This document shows positions 30,232 through 46,353 of a stretch of 64,000 nt of DNA, in pieces (positions within the stretch are counted from its first letter, which is position 1; each line of letters starts with the position of its first letter). The DNA is from Flaccisagitta enflata (Eukaryota; Chaetognatha; Sagittoidea; Aphragmophora), in NCBI GenBank assembly GCA_965153355.1, contig OZ231126.1, positions 52,824,001 through 52,888,000 on the forward strand. Direction: 5' to 3'. The notes beneath the pieces are model-generated. The model searched no databases. It had not been told where the DNA came from and was given only the letters and a program-made list of their open reading frames with translations. The position numbers and the translations under genes were made by a program.

Positions 30232-30407
30232 TTGTGTCGTTCTTTTTGGTCGTATTCTCCTGAATTGGTCTTTTTGTCGTTCTTTCTTTCTTTTTTGCTT
30301 TCTTTCTTTCTTTCTTTCTTTTTTGCTTTCTTTCTTTCTTTTTTTCTTTCTTTCTACCTTGCTTTTCACCCTTGTTTCTCTCCTTTCTCTTTCTTTTCAT
30401 GGTTAAC

Positions 30408-30555
30408 TAGGGTTGTGGAAGCGGTCGATTTTTTTGCCGCTTCCACCGCTTCCGCTTCCGCTTCCGCTTCCGCTTCCGCTTCCATTTTGTAGTACAAATA
30501 CTAGTAGCTATCCCACCCACCAAAATGGAAGCGGTCAATCGCTTCCACATCCCTA
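30408..30555. mobile_element. Short hAT-type MITE with internal GCTTCC repeat
   Basis: Ends TAGGGTTGTGGAAGCG and complement CGCTTCCACATCCCTA; an identical 8-bp duplication TGGTTAAC lies at 30400-30407 and 30556-30563. Only 148 bp, of which 30447-30483 is a (GCTTCC)n tract made of a word present in the TIR. Confidence 0.85.
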
Positions 30556-30663
30556 TGGTTAACTTAACCCCCTTCATCTTGATGCCTAATGGTTCACTGT
30601 CTCTTACTTTCCTCTGTCGCCTTCTCTTGATGTAATCTCGACTAACGGTTGATTAAGTAAAAT

Positions 30664-30925
<262 letters not shown>

Positions 30926-31493
30926 CAGGAAAGCAGACAAACTTAACTTTTTACTCCATGCTTTTGCACGGCTGCCATGAAACTCAATCGTAAATGGCCA
31001 TGAAAATGTACATAATCAAGCGGGGTTTTTTTTTTTTGTGTTTAGAATTTTCCAGTTTATCACTTAAAAGGCAATCGTAATAACTAATGAGATAAAAAAA
31101 AAAAAGATGATTATTTTGGACGATCAGATGATAAGATACCGTGTCCTTGTCGGTGGCGTGTGTTTAAAGACTACGTCCTCGCCTTTACTTCAAACCTCTT
31201 GTTACAGTAAACATGATAATTCCCCTTTAGAGACAACCACCCGTTGGGATGACGCTCCGTAATTGAGCGTGCATTGGATCAGAAAGACGAGATCATACTC
31301 ATTATATTACCCCAAAACTCAACTACTCGAGAGCAATGAGAGTTATCAAAGCGTACAATTTCTAGTTTTCGAGACATACATACGATTTTTTTGTTTATAC
31401 AAATTGAGGAAGTGGACATATCAAAGATCTCGAACAAGCGGGATCATGTGCGATCGAATGTTGATGAAGATGATGAACAAAAGATCAAGGAAT

Positions 31494-31601
<108 letters not shown>

Positions 31602-31717
31602 AAAGCGAGAGAGTAAGAATAACAGTCAAGCAGACTGACGGATAGACTGATAGATATCCTGACACATACTGTCAGACAGAAATATGGCCAGTCAAACAGG
31701 TGAGACTTTTACTGAAG

Positions 31718-31719
31718 AG

Positions 31720-31790
<71 letters not shown>

Positions 31791-31795
31791 AGGAA
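31718..31795. repeat. (GAAA)n microsatellite
   Basis: About 19 units. Confidence 0.95.
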
Positions 31796-31799
31796 AGAA

Positions 31800-33290
31800 G
31801 AAAAGAAGAGAATGGTAGAGAATCAGGGAGGAAGAGAAAAACATGAAACTCTAGCTTGTGATTAGGGGTAGGAGGTCTTAACGGAAGCCCAAAGGGGGTC
31901 TCTTCATCACCGTCCGTGCGTTGGGCAGAGAAAAATCCAAACCCAGTCATGTACGGTTAAAACATGAATGAGGGAGATTGGACAAATGATGGGTTTGGAG
32001 AACTGATTCGTACAAGCTGGTTATTTCTTTAGATGGAGTGCATTGGTTCATGTCACAGGTCATAATCTGCATTTTGTGTTTTTTCGTACAGATGCTTTAT
32101 TTCACAATCACATAACCTCCACATTTGGAAGAATCAGTCTATTTGCTTACCCTGCCGCCTTAAATTTTCCGCAAATATCACAATCATCATAGGATATCTA
32201 ACTTTGGTCGATAATGAAGCTGTCTGGTTTGACAAACACCCTAGACTGCATTGTGTCCATTCGATTGCATTACTTTTGACAATAAAAATTAATAGCCAAG
32301 ATACGTTAAATTTATCAATACACTCTAAGGGTCTTGGACAAGACTGTTGAGTGCTGATCAGTAATCATCACGCCTATGAACTCTGCCACGGAGGTGCGCA
32401 GCGGAATTCGCCTGTAACCCCTAAAGGAGACCGCAAGAACAAGACATGTCACCAACTGAAACATGAATTTACACCCCACAAGAAACTTGAGCAACACGAC
32501 CAAAGAAGACATCACCAGCTCAATTTCCCTATAAACTATCTAGAAATGTAAGATTATGACTAAAGATTTGAAAGAACAGGAAAAAGTCAAACCCACCCTC
32601 AAGGAAGGTTTTCTTAAGAACAGCCCCTTCACATCCTTCCGTCAATCTCTACCGCCGGTGTTGAAAAAACACGCATAACTCGTTCAAAACAACTCTGACG
32701 CGACGCTGCCATCCTCATCGAAGGCTTCAAGCTGTTCCTACTTTCCTACTTAATGTTCACTATTTTAATACAAACGGATGCTACCCATCACCCTATCTCC
32801 ATCTTTATTCGATGTACCCTTTCGCGGTTTCTCCTTCACTCACTTCAGTCTCTACTTTCCCCTTCCTCTTTCTTTTTCTTTCTACCTCTTGCTCTCTACC
32901 CCCTTCTTCTTCCTGTCATCTTCTTCTTTCTTCTCGTACGCACTGGATGATAATTTCTCCACCCATTTCACTATATCCCACTAACCCCCCCCCCCCCTCC
33001 CTCCTTATATTCGACTTCTTCCGTCCCTTGCGCTATCGCTGGCGGCGTCCTTCGAGCTCTTCCTTTGGACTTATCTTTATTGTACAAGACCTCACTTTTA
33101 TCCAAACAATCGAAGCAATCTCATATTTCCACTAACTCCTCATCGCTCCTGCTCATCCTCCTTTTCCTCATCCTCCTCCCGCCCCGCGCTTTTGTTTTCC
33201 CTAGAATGTCTTTTTGTTTTAATTCAAGTGAATTTAATCCGTAGACACGATACCAGTCGCGCGACCCCGCGGGCTATTGATAAGAAAAGT
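31800..33290. other. Sequence with no recognised feature
   Basis: No gene, transposon end or long repeat seen. 32860-33180 is pyrimidine-rich. Short frames at 32351-32551 and 32812-33135 are not supported by composition or similarity. Confidence 0.5.
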
Positions 33291-33292
33291 CA

Positions 33293-33682
<390 letters not shown>

Positions 33683-34034
33683 GTGCACTGATATTTAGAT
33701 GAGTAAACTATTTATTCGCATCCATTGACTCTTTTGTATCAAAAAGAATTAATGCCAAAGTATAGAATATGATGATCAAGTGAATTGCTCCTTATACATT
33801 TCATCACCCATTCGGCTGAAGAAGTTAACATATATATGTGTTGAATGACAGACTTATCATCATGAATCTCATCTAACATTAAATGACGTCAGATTAGGAA
33901 ACTGGAAAAGGCGCTGACACGTAATGTAAATAGAAATGAGTTCAGAACGATGAAAAAAAAAATCATGGATCAAAATCAACATCTCCGCCTCTAACATTCT
34001 TGCCATTTATGTTTCCCTAAGAAAAACAACATAT

Positions 34035-34037
<3 letters not shown>
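33683..34037. other. Sequence with no recognised feature
   Basis: Nothing seen. Confidence 0.5.
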
Positions 34038-34083
<46 letters not shown>

Positions 34084-34085
34084 TT
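34038..34085. repeat. (CT)n microsatellite
   Basis: About 23 units with one GT. Confidence 0.95.
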
Positions 34086-34578
34086 TTCTTGACGTTCCTT
34101 TTTCATTTTTGTATAAGTTTTATATAAACATAATTGATGATCTTGGAAGAGGAAGAACAATTAGGCGGGATCCTCACAATTTCAGAAATGAAAGCAAAAA
34201 GAGGTAAAATGAGGATGAGGAAGAGGAGGAAGGAGAGCAAGAGGAGGAGGAGGAGGAGGAGAAGGTTGAGAAGGTTTTTCTAAAGTGAAAACATATGACT
34301 TATGAAAAGAAAAGAGATTTCCGGGAGCGAATCATAAAAACTCTTCAAAAAATTCAAATTGACTTTTTGAGAAATATGTAGGAGGAAGAGGAAAGAGAAT
34401 CTCGCAAGAGAGAGAGAGAGGAAGAAGGAGAGGAAATGGAGGAAGAAGAGGAGGAAAAAGCTATGATCCACTCAGACCAACTTTGCTAGAGGGTTTTATT
34501 TATGGAACCATAACTTCTTCCTGTTTTCTTCTGTCGGTTTCTTTAGGCCATGTTTTCCATATTCAAAACTACTCTCAT

Positions 34579-34792
<214 letters not shown>

Positions 34793-35076
34793 GTGTTGAA
34801 AAAGCATAAAAGCATAGGAGAGGGGCATAATTGAAATGGAAAAGAGTGGGGGCGTGGGTGAAGAAGAAAGGTGTTGATGATGCATAATTTCGAGATTATT
34901 ACTGATATAGGCAATAATGGTGACTCCGTTAAGGCAAGGACTAGAGATGAGTCCAATCGACGTCATTAGTAGAGGAATGATATCGTAGTTAATTGTACCA
35001 CATAAACTACATGAGAAATCCAAATATAAAAAAGCAATTGATGAAATAATTAACGACGTAAGGAGAAAGAAGAAAA

Positions 35077-35705
35077 GAATAGTCGCAAAAGCGTCAGATG
35101 GTCAGCGGTACCCGTTGCCCCTATGAGCGTGTTTGTGGGTGTTAGGTGGTTAGAGGGGCAGCGGCCCCGAAGGGGCCGATGACCTATGCTGTTTTTATTT
35201 GAACCTCAAGGCTTGAATTAGAGCCTGGAGGCTATATTTGGGGCCTTAAGGCTGAGATTTGGGCCCTGAGCTTGGGATTTGAGCTTGGAGGCTGGGATTT
35301 TAGCTTGGAGGCTGGAATTTGAGCTTTGAGGCTAGGATTCGGGCCTTGAGACTATGATTTGGGCCTTGGGGCTGGGATTTGAGCCTTGGGGCTGGGATTT
35401 GAGCCTCGAGTCTGGATTTGAGCTTTGAGGCGTTGGTTTGAGCCTTCAGGCTGGAATTTGAGCCCTGAGGCTGAGATTTGAGCCTCAAGGCTGGTATTCA
35501 AGCTTCAAAGGTAGGATTTGAGCCTCGAGGCTAGGATTTGGGCCTTGAGACTAGGATTTGGGCCTCAAGACTAAGATTTGGGCCTCGAGGGGGGGGGGAC
35601 GGAGAAGAAGAAGAAGGAGAAGAAGGAGAAGAAGGAGAAGGAGAAATTTCCCCTATGTGAGAAAGCATAGGTCATCGGCCCCTTCGGGGCCGCTGCCCAA
35701 AAAGG
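35077..35705. mobile_element. 35-bp-TIR element with 20-bp core array, copy 1
   Basis: Perfect 35-bp inverted repeat at 35156-35190 and 35664-35698, containing GGCCCC-GAA-GGGGCC and CGATGACCTATGCT. The core is about 20 copies of a 20-bp unit (GAGGCTGGGATTTGAGCCTC) followed by G9 and GAA repeats. About 80 bp left of the TIR (from GAATAGTCGCAAAAGCG) is also shared with the 61.3-kb copy. Confidence 0.75.
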
Positions 35706-36030
35706 AAAAAAAGCATAAAGAAGGCGAAGAAGGAGAAGAAGGAAAAAAAAAGAAGAACAACAAAAACAAGAAGAAGAAGAGGTAGAAGAAGAAGAAGGAG
35801 AAGAAGAAGAAGAAGAAGAAGAAGATGAAGAAGAAGAAGAAGAAGAAGAAGAAGAAGAAGAAGAAGAAGAAGAAGAAGAAGAAGAAGAAGAAGAAGGAAG
35901 AGGAGGAGGAAGGAAAAAAAAGAAAATGAAAATGAAAATGAAAATGAAAATGAAAATGAAAATGAAAATGAAAATGAAAATGAAAATGAAAATGAAAATG
36001 AAAATGAAAAACGAACAAGACAACAAATAG
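35706..36030. repeat. (GAA)n and (GAAAAT)n block
   Basis: GAA-rich 35766-35896, then a clean six-base GAAAAT repeat at 35925-36008. Confidence 0.9.
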
Positions 36031-36242
36031 GAAAGAGAACAAGAAGAGGAAAAAGAGGAAGAAAAAAGAATAAGTACCAGAACAAGCGGAAAAAGAAAGA
36101 AAAAAGAAGTGTAAGAAGTCGGAAGAAAGCAGGGAAAAGTGCTCAGAAGGGCGATCATTAAGGAATGAATTGGTTTAGTATGAAGAAGCCTCGAGGCAAC
36201 GCGGGCGCCGAAGTGGCGGCCGATGGGCGGACGGCCAAAGAA

Positions 36243-36358
36243 CCAGCAGGTGGAGGGGGAGGTAGGGAGGAGGCTGAAGGGGGAGGGTGAAGGGGGAGGG
36301 GGAAGGGGGAATGGGAAAGGGGGAGGTAAGGGGGAGGGAAGGGGAGGGGGAGGGAAAG
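36243..36358. repeat. G-rich (GGGGGA)n-like tract
   Basis: Imperfect GGGGGA and GGGAAG units; many runs of at least three G. Confidence 0.85.
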
Positions 36359-36411
36359 AGCAGACAGGTAGATAAGAAATGGAATGCATGAGGAAGGGAT
36401 ATAGTACAGAA

Positions 36412-36805
36412 GGGACCCTAATAAGAGCGGAGGAGGGACCCAAAGTTTTAGCATCACACCCTACAGCTTAAATAGTTCAAGCAAATTTTAAATTTACTGT
36501 GGCGGGATATACCTTAGGTGGATACAATTGGCGCCACCATGGCGATTTTAAAATTTCCACCTAGAACACCCCCAAATTGCCAAAAATGAAGAGAAAATTG
36601 TTCAATTTTTTAGGGGGCGCCAAAGGTTGATTTTGCGAAATCTAAAGGTGTTCTTGGTGGAAATTCAAAAATCGCCACGGTGGCGCCAATTGTAACCACC
36701 TAAGGCGTAAACCGCCATAGCAAGTGAGTAGAATGCTTGAGCCATATAAGCTCTCGGGGGTGATGCTAAAACTTTGGGTCCCTCCTCCGCTCTTATTAGG
36801 GTCCC
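36412..36805. mobile_element. MITE with 47-bp TIR and inner inverted repeat
   Basis: GGGACCCTAATAAGAGCG at the left and its complement at the right; the inverted repeat runs about 47 bp to GCATCACACCC. A second inverted repeat inside carries TGGCGCCACCATGGCG and CGCCACGGTGGCGCCA. The MITE at 61692-62046 has the same two-level plan. Confidence 0.75.
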
Positions 36806-38023
36806 GTCTGTAGACTAGGTAAAGGAAGGTTGAGGAAAAGAAGCAATTGATCAGTTTGTCAAAAATGAGGCAAAGGAGTAAATGTCTATGTGTCAGGGAA
36901 TAAGTGATGACATGGGCATACAGCAAACAGCAGATTACACATCAACTTGACAAAGAAGAAAAAATTGGGACAAAACGCTAATGAACAGATGACAACGTAA
37001 CTGAAAACAGAATACTGAGCCTTAAAATAGATCTCTGAGAGTGCACCGAAAGATGAAGCAGGGCATCCTCATCAGATTTAGCTGCTTGGCGCTATGTAGA
37101 ATGTATGATCAACTTTGGAGAAACCTAAGTAGTTATTTGGGATTCATCATGTTGTGACCAAAATGGTAGGTCTATCAATTTGGTCGTGTTAAAACTGGGC
37201 TTGTTTCAACGCATTGTGCCGCTTCCTTTCGTGAGGAAGTGAGTCTACCGCCACAGTGTAGGCAGTGTGGCCAGTACGCGGGGTAAACTGTTCCCTCGGC
37301 CACCACCAAACTTTATTTGTGGATGGAGCGAATCGAGCGCTAATCCTTACAGTTCACCCATCCGCTAATGTGGAGGGTTTGGTGAAAATTAAAGTAAAAC
37401 TGACTGAACTTGATTACATCGTGAGCACGGGATTCATCCCCACACATCACAAATAGTCACATACACTACAACACTTTCTTTACTAATTCTTTAAGAAATC
37501 CAAAACCAAAAAATATTTATTCATTGGCAATGGTACATAATGTTGGAATTCGGGCACAATGCGGTAGAATTCTTTTTGATATAAATAGATTACATATATA
37601 CGCAAATATGTTCAAAATCATAGTCTTTTACAAAGCAAAGCAAAGTAGAAATGATTATGATGTATTCTTTGTGGGTCATTTGCTTAAATCTTCTATTCTT
37701 AGCAGTTTTTTTATTTGTCGGGCCGTCGCGTTAATTACTTTTTTGAGTGCCCACACGAACGCAGCCATTGCTTTATATACAAAACCATCTTTTGATAACG
37801 ATTGACCTACGTAATTGACAGTCGAACTTCTCACCTTGAATATTGCAAAAATGGTGAGCAGCTGCCGCGGCTGCGGGGTGTGATGCGGCTGCGGCGGAGG
37901 CGACTTGTGCCGCTGCTGCTGCGGCGTCCATCGCCACTTGATGCGCCGCCGCTTTGCTCATCGCCGATGGAGGCAGGGATGTGTGAACCGCGACTGCGGC
38001 AGCGGCAGCGGCGGAATAACCTG
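36806..38023. other. Sequence with no recognised gene
   Basis: Nothing supported except a GCGGCTGC-rich patch at 37855-38005 that yields alanine or arginine runs in the frames. Confidence 0.5.
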
Positions 38024-38098
38024 GTGAGGAAGGGAAGGGAAGGGAAGGGAAGGGAAGGGAAGGGGAGGGAAGGGAAGGGAAGGGAAGGGATTCGAGGG
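38024..38098. repeat. (GGGAA)n microsatellite
   Basis: About 14 pentanucleotide units. Confidence 0.95.
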
Positions 38099-38187
38099 AA
38101 GGAAATGATTGTGAGAATTTATCAAATTACAGGGTCGTCGATGAAAAGTGACTTTTTTCCTGGGGAGATCTAAAGAAGATTCTTTCT

Positions 38188-38422
38188 TTCTTAGTTGCGG
38201 ACACGCAACTCTATAGGAGGCTTTGTCCGTCCGTCCGTCCGTCCGTCCGTCCGTCCGTCCGTCCGTCCATCCGTCCGTCGGTCATGATCATCAAGTTGAA
38301 AACAAGCGTTTTGAGATACTTTTTGTGCATGTTTGAGTGTGGGGGCTGGGTTGGGGTGTGGATGGGGGTTAAACGCCCCTGCCCACCCGTCCGCAACGAA
38401 ATTGTGACCCCGCGTCACTTGT
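38188..38422 (+). mobile_element. Hairpin-family element, GTTGCG subfamily
   Basis: TTAGTTGCGGACACGCAACT hairpin; clean (GTCC)n core at 38226-38275; CCCCTGCCCACCC; CCGCAACG; hairpin GTGAC-CCCGC-GTCAC; TTGTT. Confidence 0.85.
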
Positions 38423-38680
38423 TAATCAATAACACATTTTTTACACGTAATGTAATACGTTAATTTTAGGTAATTTCCCAGCTTTTCTTCGTGAATTGTC
38501 AACTGTGTTTAGACTTACTTCGCAATCCCCTCTCATGGATCCTCCGGAATAAAACTGCATACCAGAAACATTGTCATTGATGCTTTTTATTCATTGCTTT
38601 TTCTCTCTTTCTTTCTTTTTTGGCCTTTCAATCTAGCACGAGTCTCAAGCCTGACATCACATTCGATTTCTTGGGTCATT

Positions 38681-38906
<226 letters not shown>

Positions 38907-38977
38907 GCTTGATCGTGCTTTTTTGAAAAGCCAATAAACCGAAGATCTGTCACGTTCGTCCCGATCAAACATCATCA

Positions 38978-38978
<1 letters not shown>

Positions 38979-39035
<57 letters not shown>

Positions 39036-39052
39036 TCTCATCGTCGTCGTCG
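38979..39052. repeat. (CGT)n microsatellite
   Basis: About 24 units with one TCTCAT interruption. Confidence 0.95.
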
Positions 39053-39059
39053 TCTCCCC

Positions 39060-39897
39060 TTTCCTCCTCCTCCTCATTTCAACTCCTCCTTCACCATTAG
39101 AGGCGTTCATCAATATGCCATCGATGACAAATAAATCCACGCGTCATAAGTAGAGCCATAAAGTGGAGCGCCTCGAGTGGGTGAATAGTGATCCAGTGTA
39201 GGGTAGGGCAGGATGGTCTTTGCAATTTATTTTGGGGCAATGTAGACGGTAACTGATTTTCAGGGGATCGTCAGAGTGATGTTTTCCGTTTGGCTGACTG
39301 GTTAGGAGTGAAAGAAGAGGGGAATTTTCTAGGTGAGTAGATTAATAGTAGGAATGGGTTGCTACCGGCAACTTGTCGGTTGGGACTTACTTCAGTGGTT
39401 CACTGGTTTGGGGAGGGGGCAGGGGGAACTGAATATGAAAAGATCGTCGAGTAGAACAATAAGGAGACGGCAATATGGCAGGATGAGAGGACATTAAGCT
39501 TTCTTGAGACCATGCTTATTGCTGAAGTCCTTCGCTGCGGCGACAATATCATACAATGGAGCGCACCCGTCACAAAGGCGAGCCCGCCGATATGGCATAG
39601 AACAAGCTGTCCCATCAGAGATTTAGTATGATATCAAAAGAACTATTTTGGTATTTCATATGGCTTAAGACGAGGTTTGGTAGATTGATCAAGGTGGGAA
39701 CAAAACAATTCAAAGACATTTCTGCCTGAGGGATAGGCAATGGGAAAGCAAATAGAGAAACGCGGCCAAAAAGTGGATTTTTCTTTTATTTGAAAACTGA
39801 CGAGGGTTGGCTTTTGGCTGGTTGCTTTACTTGCTCTCTTTACTTTCTCTTGTGTTGCTATTGTTGGCTGAAACAGGTGGGAACCAAAGGGAGAGAA

Positions 39898-39900
<3 letters not shown>
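39060..39900. other. Sequence with no recognised feature
   Basis: Nothing seen. Confidence 0.5.
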
Positions 39901-40155
<255 letters not shown>

Positions 40156-40276
40156 GCGGTGTTATTAAAGGGAGATTGATTTCATTGTAAGGAAGAATGG
40201 AGGAAGGAAAATGGCGACGTAGGAAGGAAAGAGGAAACGGAGGCACGGAAAGGAAAAAAAGAGAGGAAGAAGAAAT

Positions 40277-40533
40277 AAGGGCGTGTTTCTAGTGAGCGCC
40301 AAAAATGCGTTTGTTCCCTTGAAACGCGATAACAGCGTGAACACATATTCAAGAATTTCAACTGTCCCACGGGGGAGTGAGCTAAGTGAGTGAGCGAGCC
40401 CATGAATGGAGCGAGCGTAGCAAAGCGGAGCGAGTGAGCGGAGTGAGCGGTGCGAGCGAACGAACGTAGCGAGCGACCGAGTGGCCCTTTCAAAACGCGA
40501 TCGTCTTTGACTAGAAAGTAGAAACGCCCCCTA
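40277..40533. mobile_element. Possible MITE with GGGCGTTTCTAGT ends
   Basis: GGGCGTGTTTCTAGTGA at the left is mirrored by an ACTAGAAAGTAGAAACGCCCC-type right end. GGGGCGTTTCTAGTCA recurs singly at about 57395. The interior has a GAGCGAGCG repeat. Confidence 0.5.
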
Positions 40534-41356
<823 letters not shown>

Positions 41357-41602
41357 TAGAGTGCCACGTGTTGTCACGTGACACCTGTGAATCGACACCA
41401 CCCCACGTAGCGGCATCGTGCGGCGGGTGGCGAAACAAATTGAAAACGAAATGAGAAAAACGAAAAATAGAAACAAAAGGTACACTCTCTTTCCCGAACC
41501 GTCCTTCTGTTTGTCTGTCTGTCTACCTGTCCGTCTATCTTTCTTTCTTTCATAAGACAGTAACTCTTCCCTTTGATGCACATTTACGCACTATTCTTAC
41601 AC

Positions 41603-41706
<104 letters not shown>

Positions 41707-41893
41707 GCGAAATCAAAAACACAAACGGCAAAAGGGCGTAAGATTGGGTTGGAAAAAGGATTAGCCCAAGTCGTGATTTAGAAACTGAAATTGGAATAAA
41801 AATGCCGGATTAAATGGAGTGCATGAGAACAAAGCGGAGGACTCGGGAGTAGCAAACATGTAAAAAGAATGAATGAGGGAGAGAGAGGGAGAC

Positions 41894-41929
41894 CAAGGCT
41901 ACTTCAGTCGCGTGCGGGTGGGCAGGGGC
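41894..41929 (-). mobile_element. Hairpin-family fragment
   Basis: CAAGGCTACTTCAGTCGCG and GGGTGGGCAGGGGC match the complement of the 3' end of the GTCGCG subfamily; the rest is absent. Confidence 0.55.
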
Positions 41930-42067
41930 TGTCATGTTGCAGGCCAGGGATATGGACAGAAAGGATAGGAAAGATCGGTAAATATATGAAGAAGAATGAT
42001 AAGGGATAGCAGTGGGCAGTTTATGAATTCAGGCGTAAGAAAAACGAGGACTTTTAGTCAGGCCGTA

Positions 42068-42244
42068 CAGTTGAATCCCGCTTCAACGGATTTCAAGGGA
42101 CCAACAAATTTTATCTGTTAAAGAAGGAATTCTGTTATAGCCACTATAGCAAATATAAGAAAAAAGGTTGAAAGAACCAAAAATCAATATCATTTAAAGG
42201 CGGAATTCCGTTAAAAGCGGGTCCGTTGGAGCAGGGTTCAACTG
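42068..42244. mobile_element. pogo/Tigger-like MITE
   Basis: CAGTTGAATCCCGCTTC at the left, preceded by TA, is mirrored by a right end GGGTTCAACTG. CAGTTGAA-type termini and a TA target fit pogo-like Tc1/mariner MITEs. The right-hand TA is not conserved (GA). An inner inverted repeat with GGAATTC(T/C)GTTA is also present. Confidence 0.6.
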
Positions 42245-43462
42245 AACCTTTATTTCAAATGGGCTATTCAATGGAGAAAGAGGAAGCCAGAAAGGAAAAT
42301 GGATAAGAAATGCTTGCAGGGAACTAGATTGAAAATGAAAACAAGACCTGGAGGTTAGTAAGAGAGACGATGACAGGTGCTATAATGGATTCCATTAATG
42401 GAACTACGATACATTTCGTCGTGGTGCAACTCTGGCGAAACGTCAAGGGAGGTGGGGATGTGTGTGTGTGGGGGGGGGGGGGAAATGAGAGGCTGTTGAC
42501 TTTGGCCCTTTAACTTGCTGCCAATGAAGTGAGGATCAGCTGTAATCTGATCTTCGATGAAGTCTTCGAGTGTCGATTTTCAATCGATCATCCAAAAAGT
42601 GGCGGTCAAATATAAAAAAGGAAGAAGTGAATCGTGCCAGAAATTGACCGACAGAAAGTCAAAATGCTTTCCGTCTCCGTTACTGTCACGTCTTTGTTTA
42701 TTTAATCCTCTCTCAGCAAATGACACTTTTATGGCAGCGGGTCAAAATGTTATGCACATCGAGCAAACAACCAAATTCAAGTATCTATGCAGCTTTTTGG
42801 ATGTGCAAAAACTGCAAATGGGCAGGAGTTAGATTGCCCACCTCTCGCCCCCCTAAAAAAAACCCGACAGTTTGATCAAAAAAATGAATAGATGACGTGT
42901 GGTCGTTGCCGTTATCATTGTCATTGTCATTGTCATTGTCATTGTCATTGCCATTGTCATTTTCATCGTCATTGTCGTCGTCGTTTTTGTAAAAGTTGTT
43001 GTTGTCGTTGTTGTTATAATGATTGTTTTCGTCGTTATTATTGTTACTGCCTTGGACAAAGTCGTCTTCAGTATCGCCGTCATCGTGGTCTCAGAGGGAT
43101 AACATTTCTGACATAACGTCGGCTCGTGGTTTTGTTTTGACTTCGCACGCGTGTCCTTTCGGTTGTGTGTGTGCATTCGTGTATGTGCGTGCGTGCGTGC
43201 GAGTGAATGCGTGGGTGCACGCATGGGTGCCACCGGCTCTACCGCACGTGCACATCTTTAACTCGATATGCTTTCGAATTTAGTCCGCGCGTGCGAGTCT
43301 TGATGAGAGAATGCGCGCGCGCACCCGCGGCTGAGAATCGGCTCAGAGCGCCCACCTTTCTCTCCCACGCCAACACCCACTAGAAAAAAAAAGACGTTAT
43401 TTCAATCAATTTTTTCCACTTTCTTTTTTCATTATTTCTATCTTTTCTTCCTTGCTTTCTTT
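42245..43462. other. Sequence with no recognised gene
   Basis: Contains a G11-12 run at about 42470, GTCATT trinucleotide-like text (42910-42990) and CGTGCGTGCG words (43185-43325). The 91-codon frame at 42557-42832 is not recognised. Confidence 0.5.
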
Positions 43463-43469
43463 TTTTTTT

Positions 43470-43553
<84 letters not shown>

Positions 43554-43737
43554 TGTTTCTTTGTTTCTTTCTTTGTTTCTTTGTTTGTTTCTTTGTTTCT
43601 TTGTTTCTTTGTTTCTTTCTTTGTTTCTTTGTTTCTTTCTCTCTTTGTTTCTTTGTTTCTTTGTTTGTTTGTTTGTTTGTTTGTTTGTTTGTTTGTTTGT
43701 TTGTTTGTTTGTTTGTTTCTTTGTTTGTTTGTTTGTT

Positions 43738-43773
<36 letters not shown>

Positions 43774-43797
43774 TCCTTCTTTCTTTCTTTCCTTTTT
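43463..43797. repeat. (CTTT)n / (GTTT)n mosaic microsatellite
   Basis: CTTT to about 43553, then alternating CTTT and GTTT blocks to 43740, then CTTT again. The C/G choice switches block by block. Confidence 0.95.
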
Positions 43798-44036
43798 TCT
43801 CTTGCTTGTCCATCGTACAATGTCCGTCTCCCCTTCTTTCTCCCTCTTCCTTTTTCCACCTTCTGCCATCCTTCCTTTTCACCTACCCTTCCATCTACCT
43901 CTCTTCATGCTTTCATCCTTTTTATTTTCTTTTTTTTCTTGCAGAAGACTGATTTAACAACGCAAACAAAAAAATCGGATAGGCTGAGAACAAAAAAGTG
44001 GAAGGGTAGACATATGAGTGAAAGTGAGACCATGCG

Positions 44037-45075
<1,039 letters not shown>

Positions 45076-45126
<51 letters not shown>
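45076..45126. repeat. (CT)n microsatellite
   Basis: About 24 units, one interruption. Confidence 0.95.
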
Positions 45127-45239
45127 GTCTATCCCTGCCCAATTATCAACACCTGGGGTTCTTTGTATCAAGCCTCATTTAACTTTGACATAGCAAACTG
45201 TTACTATTTACAGCAACTGAATAGTAGATTTGCTTCTTC

Positions 45240-45660
45240 CTCAAATCTTTGACTTTTACAAAGCTGATGAGCTGGAGTGAAGTAGTAGAAAAAGGCTTCT
45301 ATCCCAAAACTAAATTATTTCTCTCTAAAGGCGCTAAAAAAGATTGACTGTTGATTCTTATCCTTATTATCCTTTGCAAGTGTTTGTAGTAAAAAAAAGC
45401 TTCCCTGTCACTTTTCATCTAGCAGTAAGCATAAGCATGAGCTTCCATCTTAAAACTAAGTCTTTTTTTTCAGTTAAAGCCACTAAAGTCTATTGATTTG
45501 TTTCCTAATAATGGATTTTTATAATTGCAAGTGTTTTGGTGGAAAAAAGCTTCCATACCACTTGTGTTCTAATAGTGAGCATGAGTTTAAATGAAGTAAA
45601 AAAAAAACGCTTCTATCCTTAAACTAAGTTTTTTTTAATGGTCTAGTGATCTCTCATACA
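45240..45660. repeat. Three or four diverged repeats of about 110 bp
   Basis: AAAAAGGCTTCTATCC, GCTTCCATCTTAAAACTAAG and ACGCTTCTATCCTTAAACTAAG recur with similar spacing. Confidence 0.5.
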
Positions 45661-45708
45661 TTTTCACGCAACTGGGGAGGTTATGTGTCTAGGCCTTGTT
45701 TCTCTCAT

Positions 45709-45710
<2 letters not shown>

Positions 45711-45756
<46 letters not shown>

Positions 45757-45780
45757 AGAGAAAGAGAAAGAGAAAGAGAA

Positions 45781-45823
<43 letters not shown>

Positions 45824-45828
45824 GAGTG
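45711..45828. repeat. (GA)n then (AAAGAG)n
   Basis: GA 45711-45749, then a hexanucleotide AAAGAG repeat. Confidence 0.95.
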
Positions 45829-46136
45829 AAAATATGATAATGCATTTTCTTGGGGCCCAGAATTCTGGGCATCACTAAAAAGGCAAAAATGGTACATCTC
45901 AGGGCACAGAATTCGGGGCAACGATACGCACTCGGGACAGTGAATGCATGAAACGCAAAAAAATATCATCCCATAATGTTCAGTTCAAGAGAGAACTAAC
46001 CAGAAATCTTGAGAGTGAGATTTATGGTTTGGCTCTCAAAGGCACTTAGCCATCTACCTCGCTAAACTCTCTTCTGGGACAAATCTTAGAAAATTCCAGT
46101 CATAAAAATTATATAAAAAATCTTTATCAGGGAAAA

Positions 46137-46138
<2 letters not shown>

Positions 46139-46198
<60 letters not shown>

Positions 46199-46254
46199 TG
46201 AGTCCGTGCCAACAATGCGAACAAAAACGCAATTAAAAGTCAACGATGAAGGCA

Positions 46255-46334
<80 letters not shown>

Positions 46335-46353
46335 GCTTAAAGTGAAAGTGGAG

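Noticed and set aside
40370-40500. GAGCGAGCG-rich patch as a CpG island or promoter
   Set aside because: It lies inside a probable MITE and is a simple repeat.
42557-42832. 91-codon frame as a host gene exon
   Set aside because: No recognisable domain, no splice pattern and no supporting neighbour.
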